A stretch of DNA of 64,000 bases from positions 4,278,001-4,342,000 of the forward strand of contig JAHQIY010000003.1 in the NCBI GenBank assembly GCA_019054805.1, given 5' to 3'. Origin of the DNA: Brachionus manjavacas (Eukaryota > Rotifera > Eurotatoria > Ploima > Brachionidae). Positions 22,330-33,842 of this stretch are shown here, piece by piece. The notes under the pieces were generated by a model. That model saw only the letters and a list, made by a program, of their open reading frames with translations. It did not search any database and was not told the origin of the DNA. The position numbers and the translations under genes are program-made. Position 1 is the first letter of the stretch; the number at the start of each line of letters is the position of its first letter.

Positions 22330-23008
22330 ATGAATTCAACACAGAGTCAAGAAACGGCATTGAAAGAAACAGGCACCAGTAATGAACTACAAGATAGGGA
22401 ATTAGCCTTTAATTTATTCATTAATCGTTTAATTGGACCGAATAAACAATCAACATATTGTAAACTTAATGAAGTCAAAACTTTTTTTTTTAATTTTATT
22501 TTTAGACCTTCATCCCCAACAAATTGGAGGAGGCATCGGCCAGCAAGAAAAAATGGTTATGGCCGCAATGGAAAGTTGCCCTTTTAAATGCTTAATTAGT
22601 GGAGTAGGAGGTAATTTAAGATTGTATTATTTAAGGAATATTTTTACTCTGTTTTTTTGAGGGTTGGGTATGGGAGCTATTTTTGGTATATTTACAGCCA
22701 GTGTTGATCCAATGTATACAATAAATCCGAATAAAATTCCTACAATAAAAGAAATAGCTATCGAGATGAGAACAAGAGCATGGTCTACTGGTAAAAATTT
22801 TGCCATTTTGGGTATTATGTTCAGTGCATTTGAGTGTAATATAGAATCTTATCGAGGAAAAACAGACCTTTACAATGGTTTGATGTCGGGATTTTTGACT
22901 GGAGGAACTTTAGGTCTTAGAGCTGGTCTAAAACCGGCGGTTTATGGAGGTATTGGATTTGGACTCTTTTCGCTGGCAATCGAATATGTTCTTATGTCAA
23001 GGCATTAG
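22330..23008 (+). CDS. timm22: Mitochondrial import inner membrane translocase subunit Tim22
   Basis: Three exons, 22330-22459, 22506-22610 and 22662-23008, join in phase 1 to about 193 residues, the same size as human TIM22. Exon 2 has IGGGIGQQEKMVMAAMESC. Exon 3 has GAIFGIFTASVDP, IPTIKEIAIEM, KNFAILGIMFSAFECNIESY and GGTLGLRAGLKPA. These match the Tim17/22/23 family fold (E-S-C-x-F-K, G-x-F-T-A, K-N-F-A-x-x-G-x-x-F-S-x-x-E-C-x-I-E-S-Y-R-G, G-F/L-R-A-G) with four membrane helices in about 130 residues. Tim22 forms the carrier-protein insertion pore of the inner mitochondrial membrane. The Cys pair that makes the known intramolecular disulfide (ESC and ECNIES) is present. Donor of exon 1 was taken as GTAAAC because it alone preserves frame. 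All introns are 46-51 nt. Single intact copy. Confidence 0.93.
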
Positions 23009-25350
23009 AAATAATCTGTTTATTTTAGGCTATGCTATGCCGCTTGGGGCCAAGACCAAACTCATAGTGGTGTTTGTTAATTTTTCTTTTTTTCCAATAA
23101 AGCCACCTTTGAAGAAGGTGAATAAAATTTTTTATTTATTTTAAAAATTTAAAGCCAATAATATTTCCAAATACTTGGAATTTTAATTTTGTATCCAAAA
23201 ATATTCGTAAATTGGCAAATTAAGATCAATATCGATACTTTTTTTATTTACGTCAGTCTTTTTTAAATTTTTACCTAGATAACCCACTTAAACTAAACTT
23301 AATTTTCCTTTGTTTTTTTCAAAATTAAAATGCGGTGATTGATGTTTTTCAAATCGAGATTCTATTTTTATTATAGAACAAGTTATCATATGATTTCGGC
23401 ATTAAATTTTTTCCGACAAGTTACGTTATAAATTATAAATAGGAAAAAATCAAAAAAATATTTCAAAAATTTTACTCAAAGCTTTAATGTCTAAATAACT
23501 AATTCATTTTAAAATTATGTTAAGATTTACAGATACGTGTTTAGAAATTTTTATTTTCCGGTATTTTTTTATAAGATAAAAATATGTTTTTTCTAAAATT
23601 AGAAATTTTAATTATTCGGCATTTTTTTTTCAAAACTTTCATCGTATATTTGTTTACTTGGAAAGATTATTTTTTTACATAAAAATCATAAACAGAAAGT
23701 GCTAAAACAGCAACCAGATTTTTTTGTCGATAATCATTTTATTTTTAAAAAATATTGTATTGAGTTAAAAATTCAAAAGATTTAAAAATAAAAATATTCT
23801 AAAACAGCACCAAATTACCTAGCAAATTTATTTACAATGCTGACATTATAAAAATCATTATATCAACAAGGAATAAGTTTAATTTAAGTCTTTTCTTTAG
23901 TCTTGACTTATAAAAGACTCAAAACAAGTAAATAACAACTCATGAAAAAATTGAAGAATTTCAAGAAGCCAATAGTCCATAAAAACGAAGCAGGCTTAGG
24001 AATAAAAAGAAAAAATTAATTGATGCAACATTGATGATGATGATTTTATTGAATTGTAAATGATGCATGGATTTTTTTTAATAAGTATTTTCAGATGGTT
24101 CCTACAGAAAATTTTAAAAGTATCAATTCTTCTAAATAATCTAAGAAAAAGATTAATTTTCTTTTAACTATACTAAGTAAATACTCAAGCATTAAACATA
24201 ATCACCCTTTGTAATTACATAGTAAATATTAAATAAAGCCTTTAAAAAATATTTAATTTATTTTATAATTGTAAACAATAAACTGGTTATCAAGTACCTT
24301 AGGAGTAATCAAGTTCTTATTGAAGTTCATTGCAAAAATTCTGCATATTTCAAATAATCATAAGTTTATTGGAAAATAACTGGAATTTTTAAAGCTTTAT
24401 TTTTTTAAATTTGAAAACTTTTGATTTTGATATTTTTATTAAATAAAAAAAATTGATAAGCTACTATTTAGAGTCTTGATTGAGCATTATGTTCATCTAA
24501 AATTTAAAAAATATCATTATCTCTCTTAGCTTTACTTTTTAATTTTATTAATCCAAAAACCAATCCTAATTTGCATTATTTTGATTGTAAAATCTATAAT
24601 TCACATGAAAAAAAATTTAAAACAAAACAAAAAATTTTTGAAATTAAAAAAATTGCAATTTTGAAAAATTTTACCATAAAAATCAAAAAATAATTTTATA
24701 TAAAAAGTCAAAAAACTGAACGTTTAACACTTTTTCTGCCAATATTCGATCAATCAAAATTTACAGAAATTTACAGAAATTTTGAATTTTTTTTATAAGT
24801 TAAATAATTTTGTATAAAAATGCTTAGAAAAATTTACTAAAAATTAAAAAAAAAACTCATTTGGAATTTAATAAAACATATTTTGCAATATTTTTTGCTT
24901 AAAGCTTCACTGCCGCAAGTAAATTATTGTGAATTCAAAAATTAAGGAAAAAAAAAAGCATTTATCAAAACATAATTTTATTATAAATAAAAAAAAATTT
25001 CTTGCTCCGGTTTAGTTAAGATAAATGCAAAATTTTTCCCTAGTATCCAAAAATTAAAAAAATACGAATGAATGTTTAAAAAATTATCTCATCGTGCAAT
25101 TTTCTTTAAACAAATTTGGGAAAAAACGCGGCCCCGCTTTATAGAATCCGATTAATTAATGAGAAGAGAGATATTAATTAATTTTAATTTTTTTTTTTGA
25201 ATTATTAGGGTGAATAATATTTTTCTTAGAATAATTGACAATTTAAATACTCGAATAATCTTATAATCTAATAGTCTTTAAAAATTGGTTGAAATTAATA
25301 ATCTCTAAATAATTGTATTTTATAAAATATTGTCCAAACCAGAGTTGTTT
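23009..25350. other. AT-rich intergenic sequence, no gene seen
   Basis: More than 2 kb without any plausible exon or element; mostly A and T runs. A purine-containing AAAACGCGGCCCCGC text near 25124 is the only GC-rich spot. Confidence 0.5.
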
Positions 25351-25465
25351 TTAAGTCACAAGTCTTAAGTCAAGTCAAGTCAAATGACTTGACTTAAATT
25401 TTTATTTTTTTTAAGTCAAGTCAATGACTTAAAATTTTTTTTAGGAAAAGTCATTGACTTGATTT
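25350..25465. repeat. Palindromic AAGTCA/TGACTT repeat cluster
   Basis: A 13-bp perfect inverted repeat (TTAAGTCAAGTCA at 25365-25377 and TGACTTGACTTAA at 25385-25397) is followed by more AAGTCAAGTCAATGACTT and AAAGTCATTGACTTG units. A related GTCAGTGACTTGTGACTT lies near 4297 and GAGTCAAGTCAAG near 20758. The structure is a cluster of overlapping hairpins; origin unknown. Confidence 0.7.
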
Positions 25466-26689
25466 TAAAATTTATTTTAATTGTTGCTTTAGATTTTAAT
25501 AAATTTGATGCTTTGATCAAGTTTATTTTAAAAGATTTTTATTCATATTATATCGATTAACAACGAAAAAATTTACAGAAGAAAAAATTGACATAAGCAG
25601 AACAAGGGTGGTAATCAAAAGATTGAGAAAGAAAAAAAGAATTAAAAAAAATGAAACGATTAAAACATGCTTCTCAATGATATAAAACGAATTGAACCCT
25701 TAAGAAAATAATGTCTCATTAAGTCTTTATTCTATTTTCATTTATTCATTATTAGATCATTTGCTCTTCTTTTTTAAAATCAAAATGGGAAAAATCAAAA
25801 ACTAATTAACATTTGGCTTAAAGGAAGGATTAAGATCGATTCCAAACTGCCTGGGTATTACCCAAGCTATGTTTTCAATAAATAAAATAAATGGAAAAAC
25901 TCTGCTTGATTTCTTAATTTCAAATAATAATCAACATTTTGTAAATAAGTTAAATTAATTAACAATAAAATTTAAAAACAATGCATTGAAATAGCAAAGT
26001 ATTAGACATGTTTAAATATTTGATAGTTCAGGAAAAAGGGAGAAATTGTATGGTAGTTATAATAAATGGGCTCAATATTAAAATAGCAACAATCAATATA
26101 GGAAAATTTTATTTATTAAAAATAAATTTTAACCAAATTAACTTATTTTAAAAAAGCTTTTCGTTAAAGTAGCAAAGTTCAAAAGAGCTTTAATTTAAAA
26201 TGAATTATTCCAAAAAAGCTTAAAAAATAAAAAAAAAAGGAAAGATTCGTTAAAAAGGATTTTTAAAGAATTTATGCGTCTAAATACAAGTCAGAAGATA
26301 TTTATGTGAAATGTTTATTATTTAAGTAAAATAATTTAAAATATAATATAAAAGAAAATTTAGATATACAAATTATATAAGTAAAGTTCTGATTTTAAAA
26401 CAATTTATTTCGAGTGAAAAACAGTAAGTTAAACTAATTAACCATTTTAATCAGTTAATTTTAAAATTAAAATTATTAGCTATTTTCCTGTTTATCATAG
26501 CTATTCTAATTCAATTTATATTTAACTGAATTTTTTTAATAAAGATTTTAGTGATATTAAGCTACTCCCAAATATAAGACACTAATAATAATTCAATTGT
26601 TTCTAAATTTTAATATTTAAATTTGATATATTTTAATTTCACGAATTATTATTCTCTTTTTAATCCTTTGCTCATTTTTTTATTTATTT

Positions 26690-27530
26690 TTTTTAATCTA
26701 GCCGATATATTAATACAAGCAAAAAATTAGAAACTTCGGAAGCGCTCTAAATGAAGTTGGAAAACTTTACATGGGCAATCACAAAAATTTTACCAAGTGA
26801 AATAGGCTCTTTTCACAGGCGATCAATGCATTTGTTATTCGAATAGTACACTTAGATTAATTGAACAGAAGTTCACTGCATCCAAACCTTCTATAGCTTA
26901 TGGGACCTTCGAATCAACACAAACAAAACATTCCACTCCGTCTTAACAACTGTTGGACATCCGAAAATCTATGAATCCAGATACAAACTAAAATTACAAA
27001 TAGACAACCAACCGATCCATCTAGAGTTGTTTGCAACTTTTGCAATTCTAAAATATCAACATCAAGTTGTCCTCCAAGATCAATCTTATTCGCAGAATCA
27101 AACGTCTTAGGTTTTACGGTCTTTACTATGTTCAACCCAAAAATATCTTCTGACTTTCAAAAGCTTCAAAACAAAGAGTTTTAGACATCAAATTTTTTTC
27201 ATTTAAAATCCAAAATTGTTACTATCCACAAATCTGTCAACCTAGACTAACTAGAAACCAAATCAAAAAAGCTTTTGTACAAATTCCTAATCAAAAGGAC
27301 AAACAATCAACAACTTATCTAAGATCTCACATCATATCACGCAAAAATCACATCCAACAACATCAATGTAAAATTCAATTCACTATTTCAAATATTTGAA
27401 TCTATTATAAACAATATTTTATTTTATTTTTTTTAATTCGTTTTTTCCACTTGTTGAGCTAAAGAGAAGGACTTAGTTTCATGCTGTGCCCCCCGAGGCT
27501 ACCTTCAAATTATTTATAATATATACATAT
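26690..27530 (+). repeat. Unclassified dispersed repeat, longer copy
   Basis: Starts with TAGCCGATATATTAATACAAG and ATTAGAAACTTCGGAAGC, text that recurs at 32325-32430. The interior is less AT-rich than its surroundings and has broken frames such as LKLQIDNQPIHLELFATF near 26985-27035. It ends near GTGCCCCCCGAGGCTACC. I do not recognise an element class; a decayed retroelement is possible. Confidence 0.4.
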
Positions 27531-27534
27531 CGCA

Positions 27535-28875
27535 TAGAACGAGAAAAATAAATTATTTAGCTAAAATTTAAATTTGATTCAAAATAACAGAATTTAACGC
27601 TAAAAGAGCTTGTAACTTTTTTTCAAATGGTTTATAACTAGTTCTTCAAATGCAACATTGTGCAACTTACAAAGCTCCATCAATAGTTTAAGTATTAAAA
27701 TGACGGGAAAAATACAATACTGCCAAATTTATCAAGTTTTAAATTTTGCTAAATTTGCAAAGTATTTCAAGAATATTTTAATAATGCTATTACAAATTTT
27801 GCACCATGCTGAACTTACGGAATTTGTATTCCAGCTTTAGAAAAAGGTTTTAATTTACAACATGTATAATGTTTGCTCTAAAATTAATCATGTGTTTTGA
27901 AATTTTTTAATTCTACAGACAATTTCTTTTATTAACATTTATACTAAATGAATCCAAAATGATCCAATAAAACAAAAAACATTTTAAGGAATACTCTAAA
28001 ATTTTCTTTAACACTTAAGTCTGAAGGTGCAGAAAATAATTTTGAATAATTAATTAAAAATATTATTTTTCAAGTATAAATTTCGATTAATCTTCTTTTA
28101 AAATTTTTTTAAAGTTTGATTTATAAATTTTGTGGACATGAAATTAGAATGAAATTATTTTTGATGATGTTTTTGATATTTAGATAAAAAACTTTAGACT
28201 CTAAATTCTTCCATTTGAAAAAATTCGAAAGAAATTTTTTACTTTCTTTAAAAATAATAAGTAATCGTCACTTGTGAATAATATTAAAATCAAATAATCA
28301 TAAATTTATTCAAATCTATTTTAATAAATGACAATACTCCTATTCATTCATTTTTAAAATAATTTTTAAAAAAAATTTTTGTCAAAGTTTAACTTTCAAG
28401 ATATATTAAAAATTTAACATTTTAATTAGTCCAAATTTAAAAAAATCGACCCTTCGTTTAAAAATATTAAACAATTTCTTTATTTTTCTTTAGTTTCTTT
28501 TTAAGCTAGAATACAAATACTTTTTAATAAAATTTATGATTTAGATTATGATAAACTAAGTTGAACAATAAATCACATATCGCATCTAAATATAATTAAT
28601 TAAACACTAGATTCATACCAAATTGTTTGTTGACTCTTTTCCAAATGTTGTTGAAAAATATTAGAACTTTTATTTGGGTTATTTGTCTAAAATTAGATAA
28701 TAAATCGAAATGCTCTAAAAAAATTTGAAGACATTAATACAAATTAAAAATAATGAACTTAAATTTTAGAATATGAGAAATGACCCAAATTTTAACTCGA
28801 AACCCTAGATGAAACAAATAAATAGCTTAAAAATATTAGACATTTTTCATTAATTTTTTGAATTCAAAACAAATC
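27535..28875. other. AT-rich intergenic sequence, no gene seen
   Basis: No coding or structured element recognised. Confidence 0.4.
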
Positions 28876-28879
28876 AAAA

Positions 28880-29827
28880 ATGTTTAATGAACATAGGAAT
28901 TTTCCAGCACAACCATTGTTTCAAGTAAACTATCAACAGCCTTTTTTAAAATTTATAAATTTAAATAAAGATTTTAGCAAAGTGATCTCTATTTTAACGA
29001 CAGAAAAAAACTCAACAGCGCCAAAAAAGAAGGTTGCTCGTAAGATAAAAACTTTTTTTGATTTTTTTCAAATTTATTTTAATACTTTGACTAGATAGGC
29101 CTCCAAAAAAAATAATTGCACTCGTGCTTGTTTTTTTCTTTTTGGCTATTATAGCAATTGTTCTCGGTTTGATTCCACTTTTTATCAAACTTTCAAAAAC
29201 TCCTGATGTAGCTCCACTAAGACAAAATAGCACTGTTCAAAATACAACAAGTAATCAAATAAATTAATGAAAAAAATAAACTAAATCTAATGATTCTTAG
29301 TTTTACAAGAGAATGATCCATTTTCAGAACTTTTGTCGTCTGGAAGCGATTTCACGCTTCGTTCCGGCTCATTTGACTTCGATTTAAGCTTGAATCCAAA
29401 TGCTAAGCTAGTTGGAGTAAAAGACACTGACTATGAGATATTAGACCTGAGACCAACAATACCAAATATAGCTATTGAACCAGAAACTAGCTCTAAATTA
29501 AGTGTTCTTCCTCAAGAAAACCTGAAAGAACCTCAAAATCTAGAGGCTGACAAAACAATGCTTAACACCGGTTTGAATGCTCAAGGGCTCAATGATCTTC
29601 AGCTACAAAATTTTGAAAACGAGCTTTTTATGCTTCCGAATTTCGAAGAACCATTAAATTCAAAGATGAATAGACAAAATCCTATAAATGTCCAGCAGCC
29701 ATTTGCTCAAGAAAATTTTGAGCAAAAATTATTCAACCAAGAGACAGATGGTTTGGAAAAATTTTCTGCTCCTCGTCTAAACACAGTCAAAGTTGAAGTG
29801 AAGAAAGAAGCTGATAAAAATGCCTAA
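28880..29827 (+). CDS. Single-pass membrane protein of unknown function
   Basis: Three exons (28880-29039, 29095-29250, 29301-29827) join in phase 1 to about 280 residues. A basic N-terminal stretch (KKKVAHRPPKK) precedes one strong membrane helix (IIALVLVFFFLAIIAIVLGL), giving an expected N-in, type II orientation. The long C-terminal part after an NST/NTT site is acidic and Asn/Gln/Leu-rich (LNDLQLQNFENELFMLPNFE) with no domain I know. A GTAAAC donor at 28925 could open an extra 55-nt intron in exon 1, but using it breaks the downstream frame. A damaged copy of exon 1 lies at 36.3-36.5 kb. It is 159 bp upstream of the AP-3 sigma gene on the same strand. Function unknown. Confidence 0.65.
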
Positions 29828-29985
29828 GAAACAGTTAACTAAAATCAGTCATATATTATATGTCTTATTGAGTCGACAGAGCTAAAATAAAAATTATGAT
29901 GAACCTTTTTATTTCCATATAGAAAAATATTATCTTTAATAAAATTTTAATAAAACAAATTTTTTATTAATTTCATTTGAAAAAA

Positions 29986-30676
29986 ATGATAAAAGCTATT
30001 CTTATATTTAATAATCATGGAAAGCCTCGTCTCATTAAGTTTTATCAGCATTATGTAAGCTAATTAGTCAAGACCTCATTTAATTCATTAAATTTAATTC
30101 AAAATAGACTGAGGACATGCAGCAGCAGATAATCAGAGAAACTTTTCAGCTAGTTTCCAAGCGTGATGACAATGTGTGCAATTTTTTAGAAGGAGGATCG
30201 TAAGATTTAATTTTTTATTTTAAAATTTTTTGAAAAAAAATAAAATTTACAGATTAATCGGCGGTTCGGACTATAAAATCATTTATAGACACTATGCAAC
30301 ATTGTACTTTGTATTTTGTGTTGATTCAAGTGAAAGTGAGCTAGGTATTTTAGATTTGATTCAAGTTTTTGTGGAAACTTTGGACAAATGTTTTGAAAAT
30401 GTGTGCGAGTTGGATTTGATTTTTCACTTCGACAAAGTTCAATACATTTTGCAAGAGCTGTGCATGGGAGGTATGGTACTAGAAACAAATATGAATGAAA
30501 TTGTTCTACGCATTGAAGAAATGAATAAATTGGAAAAGTCTGAGGCAGGTATTGGCGGCACGCAATCTAAAGCTATGACGGCTGTTAAAGAAATGAACAT
30601 TTCCAATATAACCCAAAAGTTCAAAGACATTAAGCTGCCTGATTTACCTAATTTGGGCAGCATAAAGCTAAATTAA
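29986..30676 (+). CDS. AP3S: AP-3 adaptor complex sigma subunit
   Basis: Exons 29986-30054, 30108-30199 and 30253-30676 give 194 residues, the usual length of AP-3 sigma (sigma-adaptin 3). It begins MIKAILIFNNHGKPRLIKFY, continues RETFQLVSKRDDNVCNFLEG, then RHYATLYFVFCVDSSESELG and LDLIQVFVETLDKCFENVCE, and ends with GGMVLETNMNEIV and KLEKSEAG. Agreement with vertebrate AP3S1/AP3S2 is close over the whole longin-fold body; only the last 35 residues diverge. The protein is the small subunit of the AP-3 coat that sorts cargo from endosomes to lysosome-related organelles. All splice sites are GT-AG, the introns 53 nt. An AATAAA lies about 90 bp after the stop (30766). Confidence 0.96.
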
Positions 30677-30679
30677 AAA

Positions 30680-31490
30680 GGCTAAACAGTATAGACAAAT
30701 TTTTCTAAAATATTAAGTGTTTTTCTACAGTCATGTTATTTTAGATCGTTTTATTTATTTTTGTTTTATTAATAAAAATTCTAAATATTTAATTTTAATT
30801 AATTACCAATGTAAAATGATTATGATGAAAAATGTCTTTGTTGTTTGTATCAGAAAAGGGTAAATTCTTTACAAAATTTCTTAAATTAAATAAATAATAG
30901 ACAAATTGGAATTTTAATTTTAAAATTAAAAAAAATTGATTTCATTTTATTTTTTTTATTTATAATAATTTTATTCAAACTCATGACATATCACAATTCA
31001 AAAATTCATCTGCTCCGTGCGTGAAGAATGAATTAAAATAGTTTTAAAAAAATAATTTTGTTACGAAAATAGATTACACTTAAAACAATTAAGATACACT
31101 TAATAACTGCGGAAAAGTAACACGCCTGGACTCAAAATTTGAATTATTTTGTGGGCATTCTAAGAGTTTCTCTCGACAAAACAAAATTTTAGACTAAATA
31201 ATTTTAGCTGGTTATTAGTTTTGAATAAAAACTTTTTTAAGTATTTTTTAAATAATTTCAAAAGTGAATCGTAACAGATTAATTATAATTAAATGGAATT
31301 TATTTATAATAATCGATGATCTATTATTTTTGTTTAAAAAAAATCATTACTTAAGAATTTAGCGGGAGGGTTTGTCGGAACTTTTCTTGAATCGGCTGAG
31401 GATTAATCAACGATATTTAAGAAAAATGAAAGTTAATAACATAAAAAATCTTCCTAGGCAAAAATAATTATTAAGGGTTTTTTTATTTTA
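30680..31490. other. AT-rich intergenic sequence
   Basis: Carries the 3' UTR of AP-3 sigma at its left end; nothing else recognised. Confidence 0.4.
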
Positions 31491-31494
31491 TTTA

Positions 31495-32095
31495 ATAATA
31501 TAATAATAATAATAATATAGTTAAAAAAAGCTAGCAAGCTAGACTTGCGAAGATGGGAAACAGCAGGATCCCATCTATGGTAACTGTGGTATGTACACTG
31601 TGTTTAGAGCACATTCACTTCCAACTCTGCCTCCATCACACTGAAGATTGTTATTCGTTAGGTCGCCATTCCCTTGTATCGATTTTACCGAGCCTCATGA
31701 CTTCATTCATAGTCGGTTTCTCCTTACGTCTGTACTTATCCAGTCTGTTCTTGATTTGGTTGACGGATATAGATTGGACGATCACTTGGGGTAGGGCGTT
31801 CCATGGCATAGTCACCCTATAAGTAAAAAAGTGCTCTCTCAGTTGGCTGTTGGCTGGAAGTGGCCGGACAAAGCTGTGCTGGCTGGAGCTTCTTCTTGCT
31901 CTACCGTTGACTTTGACAGACAGGACTATGTGTCAGTTTACAATGTTAGTGCCTGTGTAACATTTAAAGAATTGAATAAGATCATCTCTAGTCCTCCATG
32001 AAGGTCAGATTTAGTTTCACCAGTCTCTCACTGTAGTCAAGGTTTTTAAACTGTTTGACCAATTTGGTAGCTCTCCTTTGGACAATATTATAAAT
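31495..32095 (-). pseudogene. LINE-C 3' relic, copy 1 of a closely related pair
   Basis: The minus strand reads IVQRRATKLVKQFKNLDYSE, RLVKLNLTF, RDDLIQFFKCYTG, then RARRSSSQHSFVRPLPANSQ and REHFFTYRVTMPWNALPQVI. This is a CR1/L2-type C-terminus, broken by a stop after IVN. The element finishes with TCTAGCTTGCTAGC and a (TAT)n tail at about 31497-31520. The copy at 46.4-47.2 kb is nearly the same sequence. Confidence 0.75.
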
Positions 32096-32324
32096 TCATC
32101 TTTAAAATTTCTCAATTCCATTTTTCAATTGAAATTTCCTTAAGCTCCTTTGTGTAATTCCTACAATAGATTTTTTAGTGCTTCAACTGATTCTTTGGTC
32201 ACTAGTTGATTGATAAAATTAAAAAAAAAAACGAATCTAATGATATTTTTAAAATGATTTGGATTAATAAAATATTCAATTAGAAAATAGCAATGCGATC
32301 AATTGATCATTTAAATATTTTTTT

Positions 32325-32430
32325 TAACCTAGCCAGTATTTTAATATAAGAAAAAAATTAGAAACTTCGGAAGCACTCTAAATTGAATTGGATTACTTGA
32401 CATGAGTAATCACTAAAATTTTGTGATGAC
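32325..32430 (+). repeat. Unclassified dispersed repeat, short copy
   Basis: Matches the first hundred bases of the 26.7-kb repeat (ATTAGAAACTTCGGAAGC, TCTAAATTGAA, ATGAGTAATCACTAAAATTT) and then diverges, so it is truncated on the right. Confidence 0.6.
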
Positions 32431-32779
32431 GCCCCTAATCCCCTTGGATTTTGACTTTCTGGGATTTTCATTTTGCAATTTAATTTTTGTTTATTTCATT
32501 TTATTTTGCTTGTCTAAAAATTAATTAAGATCAATTTGAAAACTCAAATGTATTTTTATTGATAAATTTTGAAAAGCTAATTTCTGCATTCATTTAAAAA
32601 TGTACAAACACAAACAAAACAATAATGGAGTTGAACAAAAAAAAATCATTTTTAATGGTAAGTGGTTTATCTGTTAACAAAAAAGTATTCTGCATCAGAC
32701 ACTTTGTCTTGGTGACGCTGAATCTTCTGCGCACAGAAACCTAAAGAAACAGCCGGCCTTAATTCCTTAAATCGAATAT

Positions 32780-33842
32780 TCACGAATTGGTCAGCATTTC
32801 ATTCAATTTGGTCCTATAGACCTCATGTTTCTCTATCAAGCTCATCAGCTCATTCTTATGTATTCGTTGCAGCATTAGGTCGTACAATTCTAGGCTTTTC
32901 AAGTCCAATGAATCCCACTTAAACCAAAATTTTAATTGAAAAAAATTCAATTAAACATTGCAAAATTTTACCTGTATGCTATTTTCTCTGAAATTTGACA
33001 GTTCCATGATCCAGCTTGGTATTTGCACTTTAAACAATAAAATTAAATTAAATAATTTTTTTTTTTTGAATACCTTTATTAACAATAGAATTGGGAGATT
33101 TCAAATAAGAAGCGTCCAACTTGGCTAGCAAAAATTTGTAGCCGTCAGTTTGGTCAATTGTGGACGATGCTTGATTTTTTGTCTCATTGGTTTGCTCGCA
33201 TGTAGTGTAGGAATCGTCTGAATGCTCTACAAATGTCTGATTCGAATTGGAATCGCTGTCATCCGAACAATCGTGAATGATACAACTTGTGTTGCTGTTC
33301 TCCGAGCTGCTAGACTCGTTAAAGTTGCTTTGACTAAGACTTTTCTGGAGCATCAAATATTGATGCGAGTCCAGAAGCGATTTGAGGATGGACGAGTTTT
33401 GTAGCTCTTCGACTCGATTCGAGCTGAAGTGGTCGAAAAAAAGGTCGCTGCGCGTTTCTTTTTGGCCTCTGAGGCTGTTTATTTGGCATGGCCGCTTAAA
33501 ACTACGAATGTAGTTTTGAGTCGACTTGAGAATGAGCCTGGGCGAGTCTTTGATCCGTGCTTTGATGTGGCGTTGGTCGGACGTTGCTGTCTTTGTGGAG
33601 TCGGTGGAGCTGGCGGACGCAGACGATGGGGACTCGGACACAGAAGCTTTGCGTCTGTCGTTTATTTTGTGAATGAAGTTGTCGATGACAGTTATAAGTT
33701 GACGTTTGTTCTGGCTCGAGTTGTTCGAGCGGCATCGCTTGGTGCGCACTAGCTCCGTCTTTTGTTTGTAAGCCGGCCGACTAGCACCCCCCATCAGGCC
33801 TATTTCGCGCATTTTCGCTTTGTAAGATTCGCGTTTGAACAT
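32780..33842 (-). CDS. Ser/Asp-rich protein of unknown family
   Basis: Three exons (33842-33074, 33027-32972, 32917-32780) join to about 320 residues. The N-terminal 60 residues are strongly basic (RTKRCRSNNSSQNKRQ). The middle is Ser-rich with an acidic patch (SCIIHDCSDDSDSNSN). The C-terminal part (IPSWIMELSNFRENSIQ, then WDSLDLKSLELYDLMLQ and LMSLIEKHEVYRTKLNEML) is predicted helical and is the most protein-like segment. Codons here are clearly more GC-rich than the surroundings. No known domain is recognised; a nuclear regulator is a guess from composition alone. Frames open on the opposite strand (33222-33752) are shadows of this GC-richer exon. The start Met follows stops in frame. Confidence 0.65.

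Noticed and set aside
26990-27135. Protein-coding gene at 26.9-27.1 kb
   Set aside because: Frames on both strands are short and interrupted, and the segment begins with sequence repeated at 32.3 kb, so a decayed repeat is the better reading.
28925-28979. An extra intron in exon 1 of the 28.9-kb membrane-protein gene
   Set aside because: GTAAAC/TTTTAG borders exist, but removing it leads to a stop before the membrane segment.
33222-33752. Open frames on the plus strand opposite the orphan gene
   Set aside because: They mirror GC-richer minus-strand exon 1, which has a Met start, in-phase introns and a sensible composition; the plus-strand readings are Val/Arg-rich noise.
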